From assembly GCF_900141825.1 (NCBI RefSeq), contig NZ_FQYQ01000001.1, forward strand, positions 124,001 to 188,000: a stretch of DNA of 64,000 nt, written 5' to 3'. This DNA comes from Pseudobutyrivibrio xylanivorans DSM 14809. Its GTDB lineage: Bacteria; Bacillota; Clostridia; Lachnospirales; Lachnospiraceae. The notes beneath the pieces were generated by a model that had not been told where the DNA came from, made no database searches, and worked only from the letters and a program-made list of their open reading frames with translations. Shown in pieces: positions 10,247 to 18,493 of this stretch. Positions within the stretch are counted from its first letter, which is position 1; each line of letters begins with the position of its first letter. The position numbers and the translations under genes are program-made.

Positions 10247-10290
10247 AAAAAGGGGGGGTGAAATTTTTAAAATTTCTCCCCCCTTTTTCT
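10247..10290 (+). terminator. Terminator after response regulator
   Basis: An A-run and G7 at 10247-10258 pair with C6 and T5 at 10277-10288, around an AT-rich loop that can itself pair (AAATTT repeated). It is symmetrical and could act in both directions. Confidence 0.85.
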
Positions 10291-10307
10291 ATACTTTCTC
10301 CGATGTT

Positions 10308-10359
10308 TTGTTCACAGAAAAGACATAGAATACTATCATACGAAAGGGACATAAGTCCC
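10308..10359 (+). promoter_or_regulatory. Promoter and leader stem-loop for binding-protein gene
   Basis: TTGTTC at 10308-10313, a 17-base spacer and TACTAT at 10331-10336 form a credible sigma-A promoter. GGGAC-ATAA-GTCCC at 10346-10359 lies just downstream and would fold at the 5' end of the transcript, possibly stabilising it. The binding-protein and permease genes can thus be expressed apart from the two-component genes. Confidence 0.55.
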
Positions 10360-10383
10360 GGAGATAAAATAGGAGGGTTATTT

Positions 10384-12057
10384 ATGAAAAAGAAAATTGT
10401 AAGCGCTGTGCTTTGCGCTGCAATGCTCTCAAGCATGTTTGCTGGATGCGGTAAGCAGGCAGCAAGCGGCGGAGCAGTCAATGAAGATGGTATCAAAGAA
10501 TTCACAGCATTCTTTGCAGTACCTGGTTCAGAAATCAATGATGACAACGAGATCCAGCAGATTATTGCTGAGAAGACTGGTTGTAAAGTAAAGGAGACAT
10601 GGCTTACAGGCCAGACAGCTGAAGAGGCAGTTGGTACTCTTATTGCTGGTGGGGAATATCCAGACTTTATCGAAGGTGGTAATGGTTCAAAGCAGCTTTA
10701 TGAGGCTGGCGCTCTTGTAGCTCTTGATGATTACATTGATAAATATCCTAACATTAAGGAATACTTTACAGAGCAGGAATGGGATCAGCTCCGTCAGAGC
10801 GATGGACATATCTACTGGATTCCACAGTTCTCTAACATCTATGGTCAGGAACGTGCTTGTACACACAATGACGAAGCATTCTGGATTCAGGCAAGAGTTC
10901 TTGAGTGGGCTGGTTATCCAAAGATTGAGACAATGGATGAGTACTTCGATCTTATCGAAAAGTACAACGAAGCAAACCCAACAATGGCTGATGGTACTAC
11001 AGCAAATATCCCTTACACAATCCTTTGCGATGACTGGAGATACTTCTGCTTAGAGAATGCACCAGAGTTCCTTGATGGATATCCAAACGATGGATCAGTT
11101 ATTGTAGATCCAGAGAAGCTTCAGGTTATTGATTACAATACAACAGATACAGCTGTTAAGTACTTCAAGAAGCTTAACGAAGAGTATCACAAGGGTATTG
11201 TTGACCCAGAGTCATTCACACAGACATATGATGAGTACATCGCTAAGATTTCTTCTGGTCGTGTACTTGGTATGATTGATCAGTGGTGGGATTTCGCTTA
11301 CACAGGCGAGGATGCTATTAAGTCAGCAGGTCTTGATGAGCAGGGTTGCCAGTACGTTCCACTTCCAATTACAATTGAGAAGGGTATGAAGAACCAGTGG
11401 CACAACTCAGGCGGAGTTCTTAACGTATCTTCAGGTCTTGCAATCACAACATCTTGTAAAGATGTAGATGCAGCACTTCAGTTCGTTAACGATCTTCTTG
11501 ATCAGGAGATTCATGATTTAAGATTCTGGGGTGTTAAGGATGTAGATTACAAGGTTGGCGATGACGGATTATACTACAGAACACCAGAGATGAGAAAGCA
11601 GGCAGCTGATACAGCTTACAAGGCAGCTCATACATGTTCTTACTCATACTTCCCACAGTATTCTGGAACAAGCCGCGATGGCAAGAATGCTATGAAGTCT
11701 GATGGACAGGAGCAGGAATTCTTCGATGGTCTTTCAGAGCCAATTAAGAAGTGCTTCGAAGCTTATGGCGCTAAGACATATGTAGAAATGCTTGGTACAT
11801 CAGAGAAGCCAGGTGACTGGTACCCAATGTACACATATTCAAACACATTAACAACTGACACACCAGGTGGTACAGCTTGGACAAAGATGGGTGAGATTAA
11901 GCACCAGTATCTTCCAAAGGTTGTTATGGCTGATGACTTTGATAAGGGTTGGGCTGAGTATATGAAGGTATACGAAGAGTGCAAGCCAGAAGATTTCATC
12001 TCAGAGATGCAGACAGAGCTCGAGAGAAGAATGACAGAAGCAGCTAAGTACAAATAA
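10384..12057 (+). CDS. Lipoprotein oligosaccharide-binding protein (LplA type)
   Basis: The protein has 557 residues from ATG 10384, with GGAGG at 10372-10376; an in-frame extension to 10258 runs back into the terminator and is not used. The N-terminus is a lipoprotein signal (MKKK, hydrophobic core, FAGC lipobox with Cys22). The rest is a large family 1 solute-binding protein with the length and aromatic richness of LplA-like oligosaccharide receptors. It should hand ligand to the two permeases downstream. Codon choice is strongly biased (CTT for Leu, ACA for Thr, CCA for Pro), as expected for high expression. The energising ATPase is not encoded here, which is usual because a shared MsmX-type ATPase serves such importers. 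Confidence 0.9.
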   Translation: MKKKIVSAVLCAAMLSSMFAGCGKQAASGGAVNEDGIKEFTAFFAVPGSEINDDNEIQQIIAEKTGCKVKETWLTGQTAEEAVGTLIAGGEYPDFIEGGNGSKQLYEAGALVALDDYIDKYPNIKEYFTEQEWDQLRQSDGHIYWIPQFSNIYGQERACTHNDEAFWIQARVLEWAGYPKIETMDEYFDLIEKYNEANPTMADGTTANIPYTILCDDWRYFCLENAPEFLDGYPNDGSVIVDPEKLQVIDYNTTDTAVKYFKKLNEEYHKGIVDPESFTQTYDEYIAKISSGRVLGMIDQWWDFAYTGEDAIKSAGLDEQGCQYVPLPITIEKGMKNQWHNSGGVLNVSSGLAITTSCKDVDAALQFVNDLLDQEIHDLRFWGVKDVDYKVGDDGLYYRTPEMRKQAADTAYKAAHTCSYSYFPQYSGTSRDGKNAMKSDGQEQEFFDGLSEPIKKCFEAYGAKTYVEMLGTSEKPGDWYPMYTYSNTLTTDTPGGTAWTKMGEIKHQYLPKVVMADDFDKGWAEYMKVYEECKPEDFISEMQTELERRMTEAAKYK

Positions 12058-12085
12058 GATTTAATTTGGTAAAAAGATAAACCCT

Positions 12086-12112
12086 TGGCGGGCATTATCA
12101 TAGTGCCCGCCA
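12086..12112 (+). terminator. Hairpin between binding-protein and permease genes
   Basis: TGGCGGGCA at 12086-12094 pairs perfectly with TGCCCGCCA at 12104-12112 around a 9-base loop. No T-run follows, so it is more likely a processing or stabilising stem, or a leaky terminator, that leaves more receptor mRNA than permease mRNA. Confidence 0.65.
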
Positions 12113-12159
12113 TCTTTATACCTATTTTTAGAGATTTAGCAGTAATTTGGGAGGTAATT

Positions 12160-13077
12160 ATGACAAAGAAAACATTCAATATGGCCGATTTTAAGCGCCA
12201 GAGAATTCTTATTATCTGGGCAGCTGCAATCGTAATTTATGGAATAGTATTCCATTATGCACCACTTGTTGGATGGCTTATGGCATTTCAGAATTATAAG
12301 CCAGTAACAGGTCTTTTACATTCACAGTTCGTAGGATTAGATAAGTTCAAGGTATTATTTTCAGATGTATCATTCCTTAGAGTTATTCGTAACACTTTGG
12401 CAATGGGTGTTATAAACCTTGCAGCTACATTTGTTATGGCTATTTTATTCGCAATTCTTTTGAATGAAATGGCATTCAAGGGTGGCAAGAAGGTCGTTCA
12501 GACTATTTCTTACTTACCGCACTTCCTTTCTTGGATCATCGTTACAGGTATTCTTCACGATGCACTTTCAGGAACAGGTATCATCAACACAGTAATGTTA
12601 CACTTTGGTTGGATTACACAGCCAATCAACTTTTTTGCACACGAAAAATACTTCTGGCCAATCGTAGCCTTCGCTAATGTTTGGAAGGAGACAGGCTGGA
12701 ATGCAATTATATATTTAGCAGCTATCACATCTATTGACCCATCACTTTATGAAGCAGCAGCTATCGATGGTGCTGGTAGATGGGCAAAGATCAAGCACGT
12801 AACACTTCCTGGTATCAAGCCAACAATTATGATTCTTCTTCTAATGAATGTTGGTAACGTACTTAACGCAGGTTTCGAAATTCAGTACTTACTTGGTAAC
12901 GGTCTTGTACAGAACGTATCACAGACAATTGATATCTACGTTTTGAAATGGGGTATCAGCCAGGGCGATTACTCAATCGGTACTGCAGCAGGTATCTTTA
13001 AGAGTTTGGTTTCAATTATTCTTATTGTATTCTTCAACCATATTGCTAAGAAGCACGGTGAAGAAAGATTATTCTAG
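12160..13077 (+). CDS. ABC transporter permease, LplB type
   Basis: This 305-residue permease has six predicted membrane helices and the EAAxxDGA coupling motif (YEAAAIDGAGRWAKIKHVTLPG, about residues 203-224) that contacts the ATPase. GGGAGG at 12149-12154 supports ATG 12160; an in-frame extension to 12085 would run through the hairpin. It pairs with the LplC-type permease 12 bases downstream to import the oligosaccharide bound by the preceding lipoprotein. Confidence 0.9.
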   Translation: MTKKTFNMADFKRQRILIIWAAAIVIYGIVFHYAPLVGWLMAFQNYKPVTGLLHSQFVGLDKFKVLFSDVSFLRVIRNTLAMGVINLAATFVMAILFAILLNEMAFKGGKKVVQTISYLPHFLSWIIVTGILHDALSGTGIINTVMLHFGWITQPINFFAHEKYFWPIVAFANVWKETGWNAIIYLAAITSIDPSLYEAAAIDGAGRWAKIKHVTLPGIKPTIMILLLMNVGNVLNAGFEIQYLLGNGLVQNVSQTIDIYVLKWGISQGDYSIGTAAGIFKSLVSIILIVFFNHIAKKHGEERLF

Positions 13078-13089
13078 GAGGTGTGCAGC

Positions 13090-14046
13090 ATGGATCAGAC
13101 ATTAGATTTAACAAGCACCGCTGGAAAAACCAAGGAGGTCGCTATGGGAAAAGCTAGAAAACGCAAGAAGATTTCAGGCGCTGATTTAGCATTTAGAATT
13201 TGCAATGGCATTTTTATGATTTGCTTTGTAATTATTACACTTTATCCAGTTTTAAATACACTTGCAGTATCATTAAATGATGGTACTGACGCTCTTAGAG
13301 GTGGCATTTATCTTTGGCCAAGAGTATTTACCTGGAAGAACTATGAGACAGTATTATCTAAGGACAACCTTGTTACTGGTGCTGTTGTCACTGTAGCAAG
13401 AACACTCATTGGTACAGTTCTTGCCCTTGTTACAAACGCTATACTTGCTTTTATCGTAAGCCGTAAGAACTTTATGTTCGCTAAGCAGGTATCACTGTTT
13501 TGGGTTATTACAATGTATGTTAACGGTGGATTGATTCCTACATTCCTCCTTTTTAAATCCCTTGGACTTACAAACAGTTTTGCAGTTTATGTAATACCTG
13601 GAATGTTATCTGCCTTTAACATGTTAGTTATCAGAACCTATATGAGGGGTATTCCTGACAGTTTGGAGGAGTCAGCACAGTTGGATGGAGCTGGTTACAC
13701 AACTATTTTCCTAAAGATTATTTCTCCATTATGTAAGCCAGTTTACGCTACTGTTGCTCTCTTCGTAGCTGTAGGACAGTGGAACTCTTGGTTCGATGCA
13801 ATGCTTTATAATAGAATGGCTTCACAGTATACAACATTGCAGTATGAGCTTATGAAACTCCTTTCTTCAGTATCAAACCAGAGCTCATCTGCAGAAGCTA
13901 TGAAGAATGCTGGTGAAGGTTCAGTAACACCTACATCTGTAAGAGCAGCAGCAACAATTATTACAATGCTTCCAATTATTTGTATTTATCCATTCTTACA
14001 GAAATACTTCGTAACTGGACTTACACTTGGTGGCGTAAAGGAATAA
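13090..14046 (+). CDS. ABC transporter permease, LplC type
   Basis: This 318-residue permease has an unusually hydrophilic N-terminal 30 residues, then six helices and the coupling loop EESAQLDGAGYTTIFLKIISPL (residues about 190-212). The GTG at 13081 lies within the ribosome site GGAGGTG (13078-13084), so ATG 13090 is preferred. It forms the second transmembrane subunit of the oligosaccharide importer. GH8 follows 21 bases later and is probably cotranscribed. Confidence 0.9.
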   Translation: MDQTLDLTSTAGKTKEVAMGKARKRKKISGADLAFRICNGIFMICFVIITLYPVLNTLAVSLNDGTDALRGGIYLWPRVFTWKNYETVLSKDNLVTGAVVTVARTLIGTVLALVTNAILAFIVSRKNFMFAKQVSLFWVITMYVNGGLIPTFLLFKSLGLTNSFAVYVIPGMLSAFNMLVIRTYMRGIPDSLEESAQLDGAGYTTIFLKIISPLCKPVYATVALFVAVGQWNSWFDAMLYNRMASQYTTLQYELMKLLSSVSNQSSSAEAMKNAGEGSVTPTSVRAAATIITMLPIICIYPFLQKYFVTGLTLGGVKE

Positions 14047-14067
14047 GATTTTTTAGACTAGACGATT

Positions 14068-15192
14068 ATGACATACAGAAATTTATTTTTAGAGATAGGT
14101 AAGACCCCTGAGGAAATTCAGCACAGGGTAAATGACACATTTGACGAGATATTCTATGGTGTCAACAAGTTTTATGAAACTACAGAAGATGGCACCATGG
14201 GATACCTTGTAGATACAGGAAATATCGATACACGTACCGAAGGTATTTCATACGGTATGATGATGGCTGTTCAGATGGACAAGAAAAAGGAATTTGATCA
14301 GCTTTGGACATGGGCAATGACAAACATGTACCTTGATGAAGGTGAAAACAAAGGTTATTTTGCCTGGTCAGTAGACCCTAGTGGTCGCAAAAATGCTTAT
14401 GGACCAGCTCCAGATGGTGAGGAATTCTTTGCAATGGCACTTATATTTGCAAGTCACCGTTGGGGAGATGGCGAGGGCATCTATAACTATAGTTTAAAAG
14501 CTAAAGAGCTTTTAAAAGTGGTTCTTCATCATGAAGAAATGTATGGAGGCCACAATATGTGGAACGAGGATGGTCTTATTAAGTTCGTCCCAGGACTTGA
14601 GTTTACAGATCCATCTTATCATCTTCCACACTTCTATGATTTATTTGCGGAGAATTGCTTTGACGAAGACAAAGAGCTTTGGAAAAAATGCGCAGCAGCT
14701 AGCCGCGAATATCTCAAGAAAGCATGCCATCCAGTAACAGGTCTTTCCCCAGAATACAGTTACTATGATGGTAAACCTTATCCCGACCATGAACATTTCG
14801 GTGGAAGACATGACTGGTTCTATAGCGATGCATACAGAACCATAGCAAATATCGGCCTTGACTATGAATGGGCCGATAAGGACACCGAATTTGGACAGTG
14901 GTGTAAAGCTACTGCCAACAATCTTCAGGCTTTCTTCGCAAACCTCCCAGTCGAAGACAGCAGGGGAATCTATGAGATTGATGGAACTATCTTAGAAGGC
15001 AAGGCACTTCATCCAGTAGGCTTGACTGCAACGATTGCTCAGGCGTCACTTGCAGCGGATGGAGAGTATGCTCTCAAGGCCGTAGAAGAGTTTTGGAATA
15101 CACCTCTTCGTACAGGTGAGAGACGCTACTATGATAATTGCTTATATCTCTTCGCTATGTTGGCACTTAGCGGAAATTACCGAATTTGGTAA
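14068..15192 (+). CDS. GH8 reducing-end xylose-releasing exo-oligoxylanase (Rex)
   Basis: This 374-residue alpha6/alpha6-barrel enzyme is about the length of known Rex proteins. Glu58 in TRTEGISYGMM is the expected catalytic acid and Asp254 in DWFYSDAYR the expected base. FAWSVDPSG and GPAPDGEEFFAMAL are also characteristic. Rex enzymes cut xylose from the reducing end of xylotriose and longer oligomers. No signal peptide is present, which fits action on imported oligosaccharides. The ribosome site is weak (ACTAGACG before ATG 14068), suggesting coupling to the permease genes upstream. Confidence 0.9.
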   Translation: MTYRNLFLEIGKTPEEIQHRVNDTFDEIFYGVNKFYETTEDGTMGYLVDTGNIDTRTEGISYGMMMAVQMDKKKEFDQLWTWAMTNMYLDEGENKGYFAWSVDPSGRKNAYGPAPDGEEFFAMALIFASHRWGDGEGIYNYSLKAKELLKVVLHHEEMYGGHNMWNEDGLIKFVPGLEFTDPSYHLPHFYDLFAENCFDEDKELWKKCAAASREYLKKACHPVTGLSPEYSYYDGKPYPDHEHFGGRHDWFYSDAYRTIANIGLDYEWADKDTEFGQWCKATANNLQAFFANLPVEDSRGIYEIDGTILEGKALHPVGLTATIAQASLAADGEYALKAVEEFWNTPLRTGERRYYDNCLYLFAMLALSGNYRIW

Positions 15193-15220
15193 TTACTTCT
15201 TCTTCATTTTATAAGATATC

Positions 15221-15252
15221 AAGGGCTGGTCACTTCGTGACCAGCCCTTTGA
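15221..15252 (+). terminator. Terminator of the xylo-oligosaccharide locus
   Basis: AAGGGCTGGTCAC and GTGACCAGCCCTT pair perfectly around a 4-base TTCG loop at 15221-15250. It ends the transporter-GH8 operon. Confidence 0.9.
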
Positions 15253-15439
15253 CTTTGCAATATAATGCTGTTTAGTAGAGTTTAGGAATATTGTTATTGA
15301 CAAAACATATTTGAGCAGTTATATTATTGCTGACATTTGAAAATCTAAAGAGATTTATCACGCCTGGTGGGGCTCGCCACCGTATTCCATCTTTATTTTT
15401 GTTTTTATTGGTTAAAAAATTGGGTTAAACATTATTTTT
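15253..15439. other. Gene-free interval
   Basis: No gene is seen. A short stem, GGTGG with CCACC around 15366-15380, is the only clear structure. The interval is AT-rich and leads into the dyad array that starts at 15440. Confidence 0.5.
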
Positions 15440-15746
15440 TACGGTCACACAGGCTCTTTTTACTTGTATGACGGTAGGAAAATGTTTTTATTATCCAAGA
15501 CTACGGTCAGCGCTAGACATTATTACTTCCTGCCGTAGAGTTTTATAAAATATTTTGAATATTTACGGTCATATAGCGAGAAAACGTCTCTATGACTGAA
15601 ACAGAATTGGAACAAGTGGGATTAAGTTTGTGAAAAAAGTAAAATACTACGGCATAGATTAAGAAGCTAAGCTTTGTGACCGTAGCCTCAAAAAATAAAT
15701 ATTTTTCACTACGGTCATATGGATAAAAAGCATGTAAGTGACCGTA
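15440..15746. repeat. Array of five 37-nt dyad units
   Basis: Five units begin with TACGGTCA or a one-base variant and end with its inverted complement TGACCGTA or a variant. They lie at 15440-15476, 15502-15537, 15564-15600, 15648-15684 and 15710-15746. Four units are exactly 37 nt and one is 36. Their starts are 62, 62, 84 and 62 bases apart, close to whole numbers of helical turns. The roughly 21-base centres are unrelated to each other; the linkers are AT-rich. The array ends 49 bases before the nuclease-like gene at 15796. It could be a set of operators, folded RNA elements or DNA substrate sites for that protein. Confidence 0.8.
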
Positions 15747-15795
15747 AAGCTAGGGTGATTATTGTTAAAAAAAAATTGAGTCGGAGGAAGAATTA

Positions 15796-16596
15796 ATGGT
15801 AAGTTGCAGGGATTTATTGGAAAAGCAACTGAATGAGCTAGATAAGCTAATTAGTAAATCAAATAAGAATATTTCAAAGTTGGAAAACCTTCCTGATTAT
15901 AGTGTCATAGTATCTATTAGCAATGGATGTAAACAATATTATTTGTATGATAGGACTACAGGGAAAAAGGAATATGCTAATAGTAAAAAAATGAAGCTTG
16001 TGAAGAAGATAGCCCAAAGAGATTATGAACTAATAGTAAATAAAAAGCTGAACGTATTAAGGGGAAGGATTAATAGATTCCTCTCGGGATATCATTTGGA
16101 TGATATAGGTAAAATCTATGATGATATGCATCCAGTTAGAAGAGAACTTCTGGTTCCTTTTATAGAACCAGATGAGGCTTATATCCAAAGATGGCTAGAA
16201 GAAAATCCTGACCATCAGAATGATTTTTACGGGAATGGAAAGATAGCCACTGCTAATGGAGGATATGTTAGATCTAAATCAGAAAGAATTATTGCGGATT
16301 TACTAGATAAATATCATGTTCCATATAGATATGAACCAAGATTAGAGTTAGTTGGAAGACATATAGTTTATCCTGATTTTATGGTATTGAATGTAAGGAA
16401 GAGAAAGACCTTATACTGGGAACATTTAGGTTTGTTAAGTGAGTACAGCTATGCACAAAAGAATTTTACTAAGATAAATGATTATGAAGAAGGTGGGCTG
16501 CTGTTGGGAAAAAATCTTATCATTACGATGGAAACAGAAGAAGCCCCAATTAATACAAAATTAGTTGAAGAAAAGATAAAACTATATTGTTTATAG
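15796..16596 (+). CDS. Uncharacterised protein with PD-(D/E)XK nuclease-like C-terminus
   Basis: I do not recognise a named family. The 266 residues split into a Lys/Glu-rich helical N-terminal part (1-130, likely coiled coil at 1-30) and a C-terminal restriction-endonuclease-like fold. In that fold, SKSERIIADLLDKYHVPYRYEP (about 170-190) is followed by YPDFMVLNVRKRKTLYWEHLG (about 196-216). The PD, then E in YWEH, match the PD-(D/E)XK arrangement with an upstream Glu. GGAGGAA at 15783-15789 fixes ATG 15796. Codon use (ATA, TTA, AGA) differs from the core genes and suggests transfer. No methylase or recombinase is adjacent; the dyad array in front is its only partner. Confidence 0.7.
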   Translation: MVSCRDLLEKQLNELDKLISKSNKNISKLENLPDYSVIVSISNGCKQYYLYDRTTGKKEYANSKKMKLVKKIAQRDYELIVNKKLNVLRGRINRFLSGYHLDDIGKIYDDMHPVRRELLVPFIEPDEAYIQRWLEENPDHQNDFYGNGKIATANGGYVRSKSERIIADLLDKYHVPYRYEPRLELVGRHIVYPDFMVLNVRKRKTLYWEHLGLLSEYSYAQKNFTKINDYEEGGLLLGKNLIITMETEEAPINTKLVEEKIKLYCL

Positions 16597-16628
16597 AGAT
16601 AGGAGCTTAGATAATCCTTATCATTTCA

Positions 16629-16690
16629 CAGACATAGCATAAATAATATGTTAAAATGCTATTAGGTGCGTAAGCGCTTAATAGCATTTT
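16629..16690 (+). promoter_or_regulatory. Extended -10 promoter, dyad and LacI-type operator before phosphohexomutase
   Basis: TG then TAAAAT at 16652-16657 resembles an extended -10, with CAGACA 17 bases upstream at 16629-16634. A perfect 12-bp inverted repeat, AAAATGCTATTA (16653-16664) and TAATAGCATTTT (16679-16690), overlaps it. Its loop holds the palindrome TAAGCGCTTA (16671-16680), whose AAGCGCTT core is typical of LacI/CcpA-family operators. The stem could also terminate the upstream transcript. Confidence 0.5.
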
Positions 16691-16708
16691 CCTATATGGA
16701 GGTAAAGT

Positions 16709-18403
16709 ATGGATTACAATTCAAGATATAATGAGTGGCTTGAGAAGCTTGCAGATTCAGACCCATTAAAGGCTGAGCTTCAGGCTATCGCAGGCGACGA
16801 AAAAGAAAAGGAAGATCGTTTCTACCAGGATCTTTCATTTGGTACAGCAGGTCTTCGCGGTAAAGTTGGCGCAGGAACCAACCGCATGAATTTCTTTACA
16901 GTTGGCAAGGCTACACAGGGTGTTGCTGATTTTATCGTGTCAAAGGGTAAGGAAGCATGTGAGAAGGGTGTAGTTATCGCCCATGATCCACGTCACTTCT
17001 CAAAGGAGTTTTCACAGCTTGCAGCTGGTATTTTTGCTGCTAATGGAATCAAAGTATACTGTTTCCCTGATTTAAGACCAACTCCAGAGCTTGCTTACAT
17101 GATTAGAAGACTTGGCACAGTTTCTGGTATCAACATCACAGCTAGCCACAACCCAAAGGAATACAATGGCTACAAGGCATATTGGGATGACGGATGTCAG
17201 GTTTCATCTGAGATTGCAGATGGTATGACAGAGTGCATCAATGCAGTAGATATGTGGAGTGGCGTAAAGAAGTCTGATTTTGAGCAGGGTGTTAAGGACG
17301 GTAAGATTATCGTTCTTGGCGAAGAGTATGATAGAGAATACCTTGATAAGATTGAGTCCCTTGCAATTCATGAGGGTGATGAGCTCGATCTTACAATTCC
17401 TCTCGTATACACACCGCTTAACGGATGCGGTTCTATTCCATTCCGTCAGATGCTTAATGATAGAGGTTTCTCTAATTGGACAATCGTTCCTGAGCAGGAG
17501 AATCCAGATCCAGATTTCAAGACTGTAGGCTATCCAAATCCAGAGGATACAAAGGCCTTCAGATTATCAGAGGAGTATGGTCGCAAGTTTGGTGCAGAGC
17601 TTCTTATGGCAACAGACCCAGATGCAGACCGTTTTGCCATTGAGATTCGCGATAGCGAGGGCAACTATGTGCCACTTAATGGTAATCAGACAGGATACCT
17701 TCTTGTAAACTATGTTCTTGAGGGACATAAGGATGCAGGAACACTTCCAGCTAAGGGCGCTATGGTTAAGTCTATCGTTACATCTACATTATCCACAATT
17801 ATGGCTAAGGCTTACGGTGTGGAAATGTTTGAAACTCTTACTGGTTTCAAGAACATTTGTGGAAAAATCCCCTATCTTCACGATAACGGATATAAATACT
17901 TATTTGGTTATGAAGAGTCAGTTGGCTATGCTATCTGCGAGGATATCCGCGACAAGGACGGTATCTCAGCAGGTATGATGGTTGCTGAGGCAGCAGCTTA
18001 CTACCGCAAGCAGGGCAAGACTCTTTGGGATGTTCTCCAGGAAATCTACGCTAAGTATGGTTTCTTTGCAGAGGACGAGCCAAACATCATCTTAGAGGGT
18101 ATTCCAGGAGCACAGCGCATTCAGCGTATGATGAAATGGTTCCGTGAGAACATGCCTACAGAAGTTGCTGGAGCAAAGGTAGATAAGGTAATCGATTACA
18201 TCAATGGCTACGAGGATATTCCACCACAGAATGCTATTCGCTTATTCTTAGATAATGGCTCATGGTTTGCTATCAGACCATCTGGTACAGAGCCTAAGAT
18301 TAAGTTTTACTTCTACTCAAATCAGGATTCACGAGAGAATGCATTGAAGGTGAATGCAGCTATAAAAGATGAGATTTTTGCTCTAATTAATTCAGTGGAA
18401 TAA
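16709..18403 (+). CDS. Phosphoglucomutase / phosphomannomutase
   Basis: This 564-residue alpha-D-phosphohexomutase has the phosphoserine loop TASHNP with Ser146, the metal loop DPDADR with Asp303, 305 and 307, the sugar loop GYEESVGY near 410, and the C-terminal phosphate-binding loop RPSGTEPKIKFY near 530. The long form with an N-terminal GTAGLRGKVGAGTNRMN motif is the Firmicute PgcA type, which interconverts glucose-1-P and glucose-6-P. GGAGG at 16698-16702 precedes ATG 16709. It lies beside a beta-glucosidase gene, fitting entry of cello-oligosaccharide glucose units into metabolism. Confidence 0.92.
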   Translation: MDYNSRYNEWLEKLADSDPLKAELQAIAGDEKEKEDRFYQDLSFGTAGLRGKVGAGTNRMNFFTVGKATQGVADFIVSKGKEACEKGVVIAHDPRHFSKEFSQLAAGIFAANGIKVYCFPDLRPTPELAYMIRRLGTVSGINITASHNPKEYNGYKAYWDDGCQVSSEIADGMTECINAVDMWSGVKKSDFEQGVKDGKIIVLGEEYDREYLDKIESLAIHEGDELDLTIPLVYTPLNGCGSIPFRQMLNDRGFSNWTIVPEQENPDPDFKTVGYPNPEDTKAFRLSEEYGRKFGAELLMATDPDADRFAIEIRDSEGNYVPLNGNQTGYLLVNYVLEGHKDAGTLPAKGAMVKSIVTSTLSTIMAKAYGVEMFETLTGFKNICGKIPYLHDNGYKYLFGYEESVGYAICEDIRDKDGISAGMMVAEAAAYYRKQGKTLWDVLQEIYAKYGFFAEDEPNIILEGIPGAQRIQRMMKWFRENMPTEVAGAKVDKVIDYINGYEDIPPQNAIRLFLDNGSWFAIRPSGTEPKIKFYFYSNQDSRENALKVNAAIKDEIFALINSVE

Positions 18404-18411
18404 TATTGATA

Positions 18412-18449
18412 AAAAAAGAGGGTTTTTGATATAAAAGACCCTCTTTTTT
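18412..18449 (+). terminator. Terminator after phosphohexomutase
   Basis: AAAAAAGAGGGT pairs with ACCCTCTTTTTT at 18438-18449. It is nearly symmetrical. Confidence 0.9.
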
Positions 18450-18493
18450 ATTCTAGAATATCTTCAGCATGGAATATTTTGGAGGTTTATTTA

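Noticed and set aside
15440-15746. CRISPR array
   Set aside because: Spacing is regular, but the repeats are only 8-base conserved words in inverted pairs, the would-be repeat is degenerate and AT-rich, one interval differs, and no cas gene is in the window.
15796-16596. Restriction enzyme of a restriction-modification system
   Set aside because: No methyltransferase gene is adjacent or anywhere in the window.
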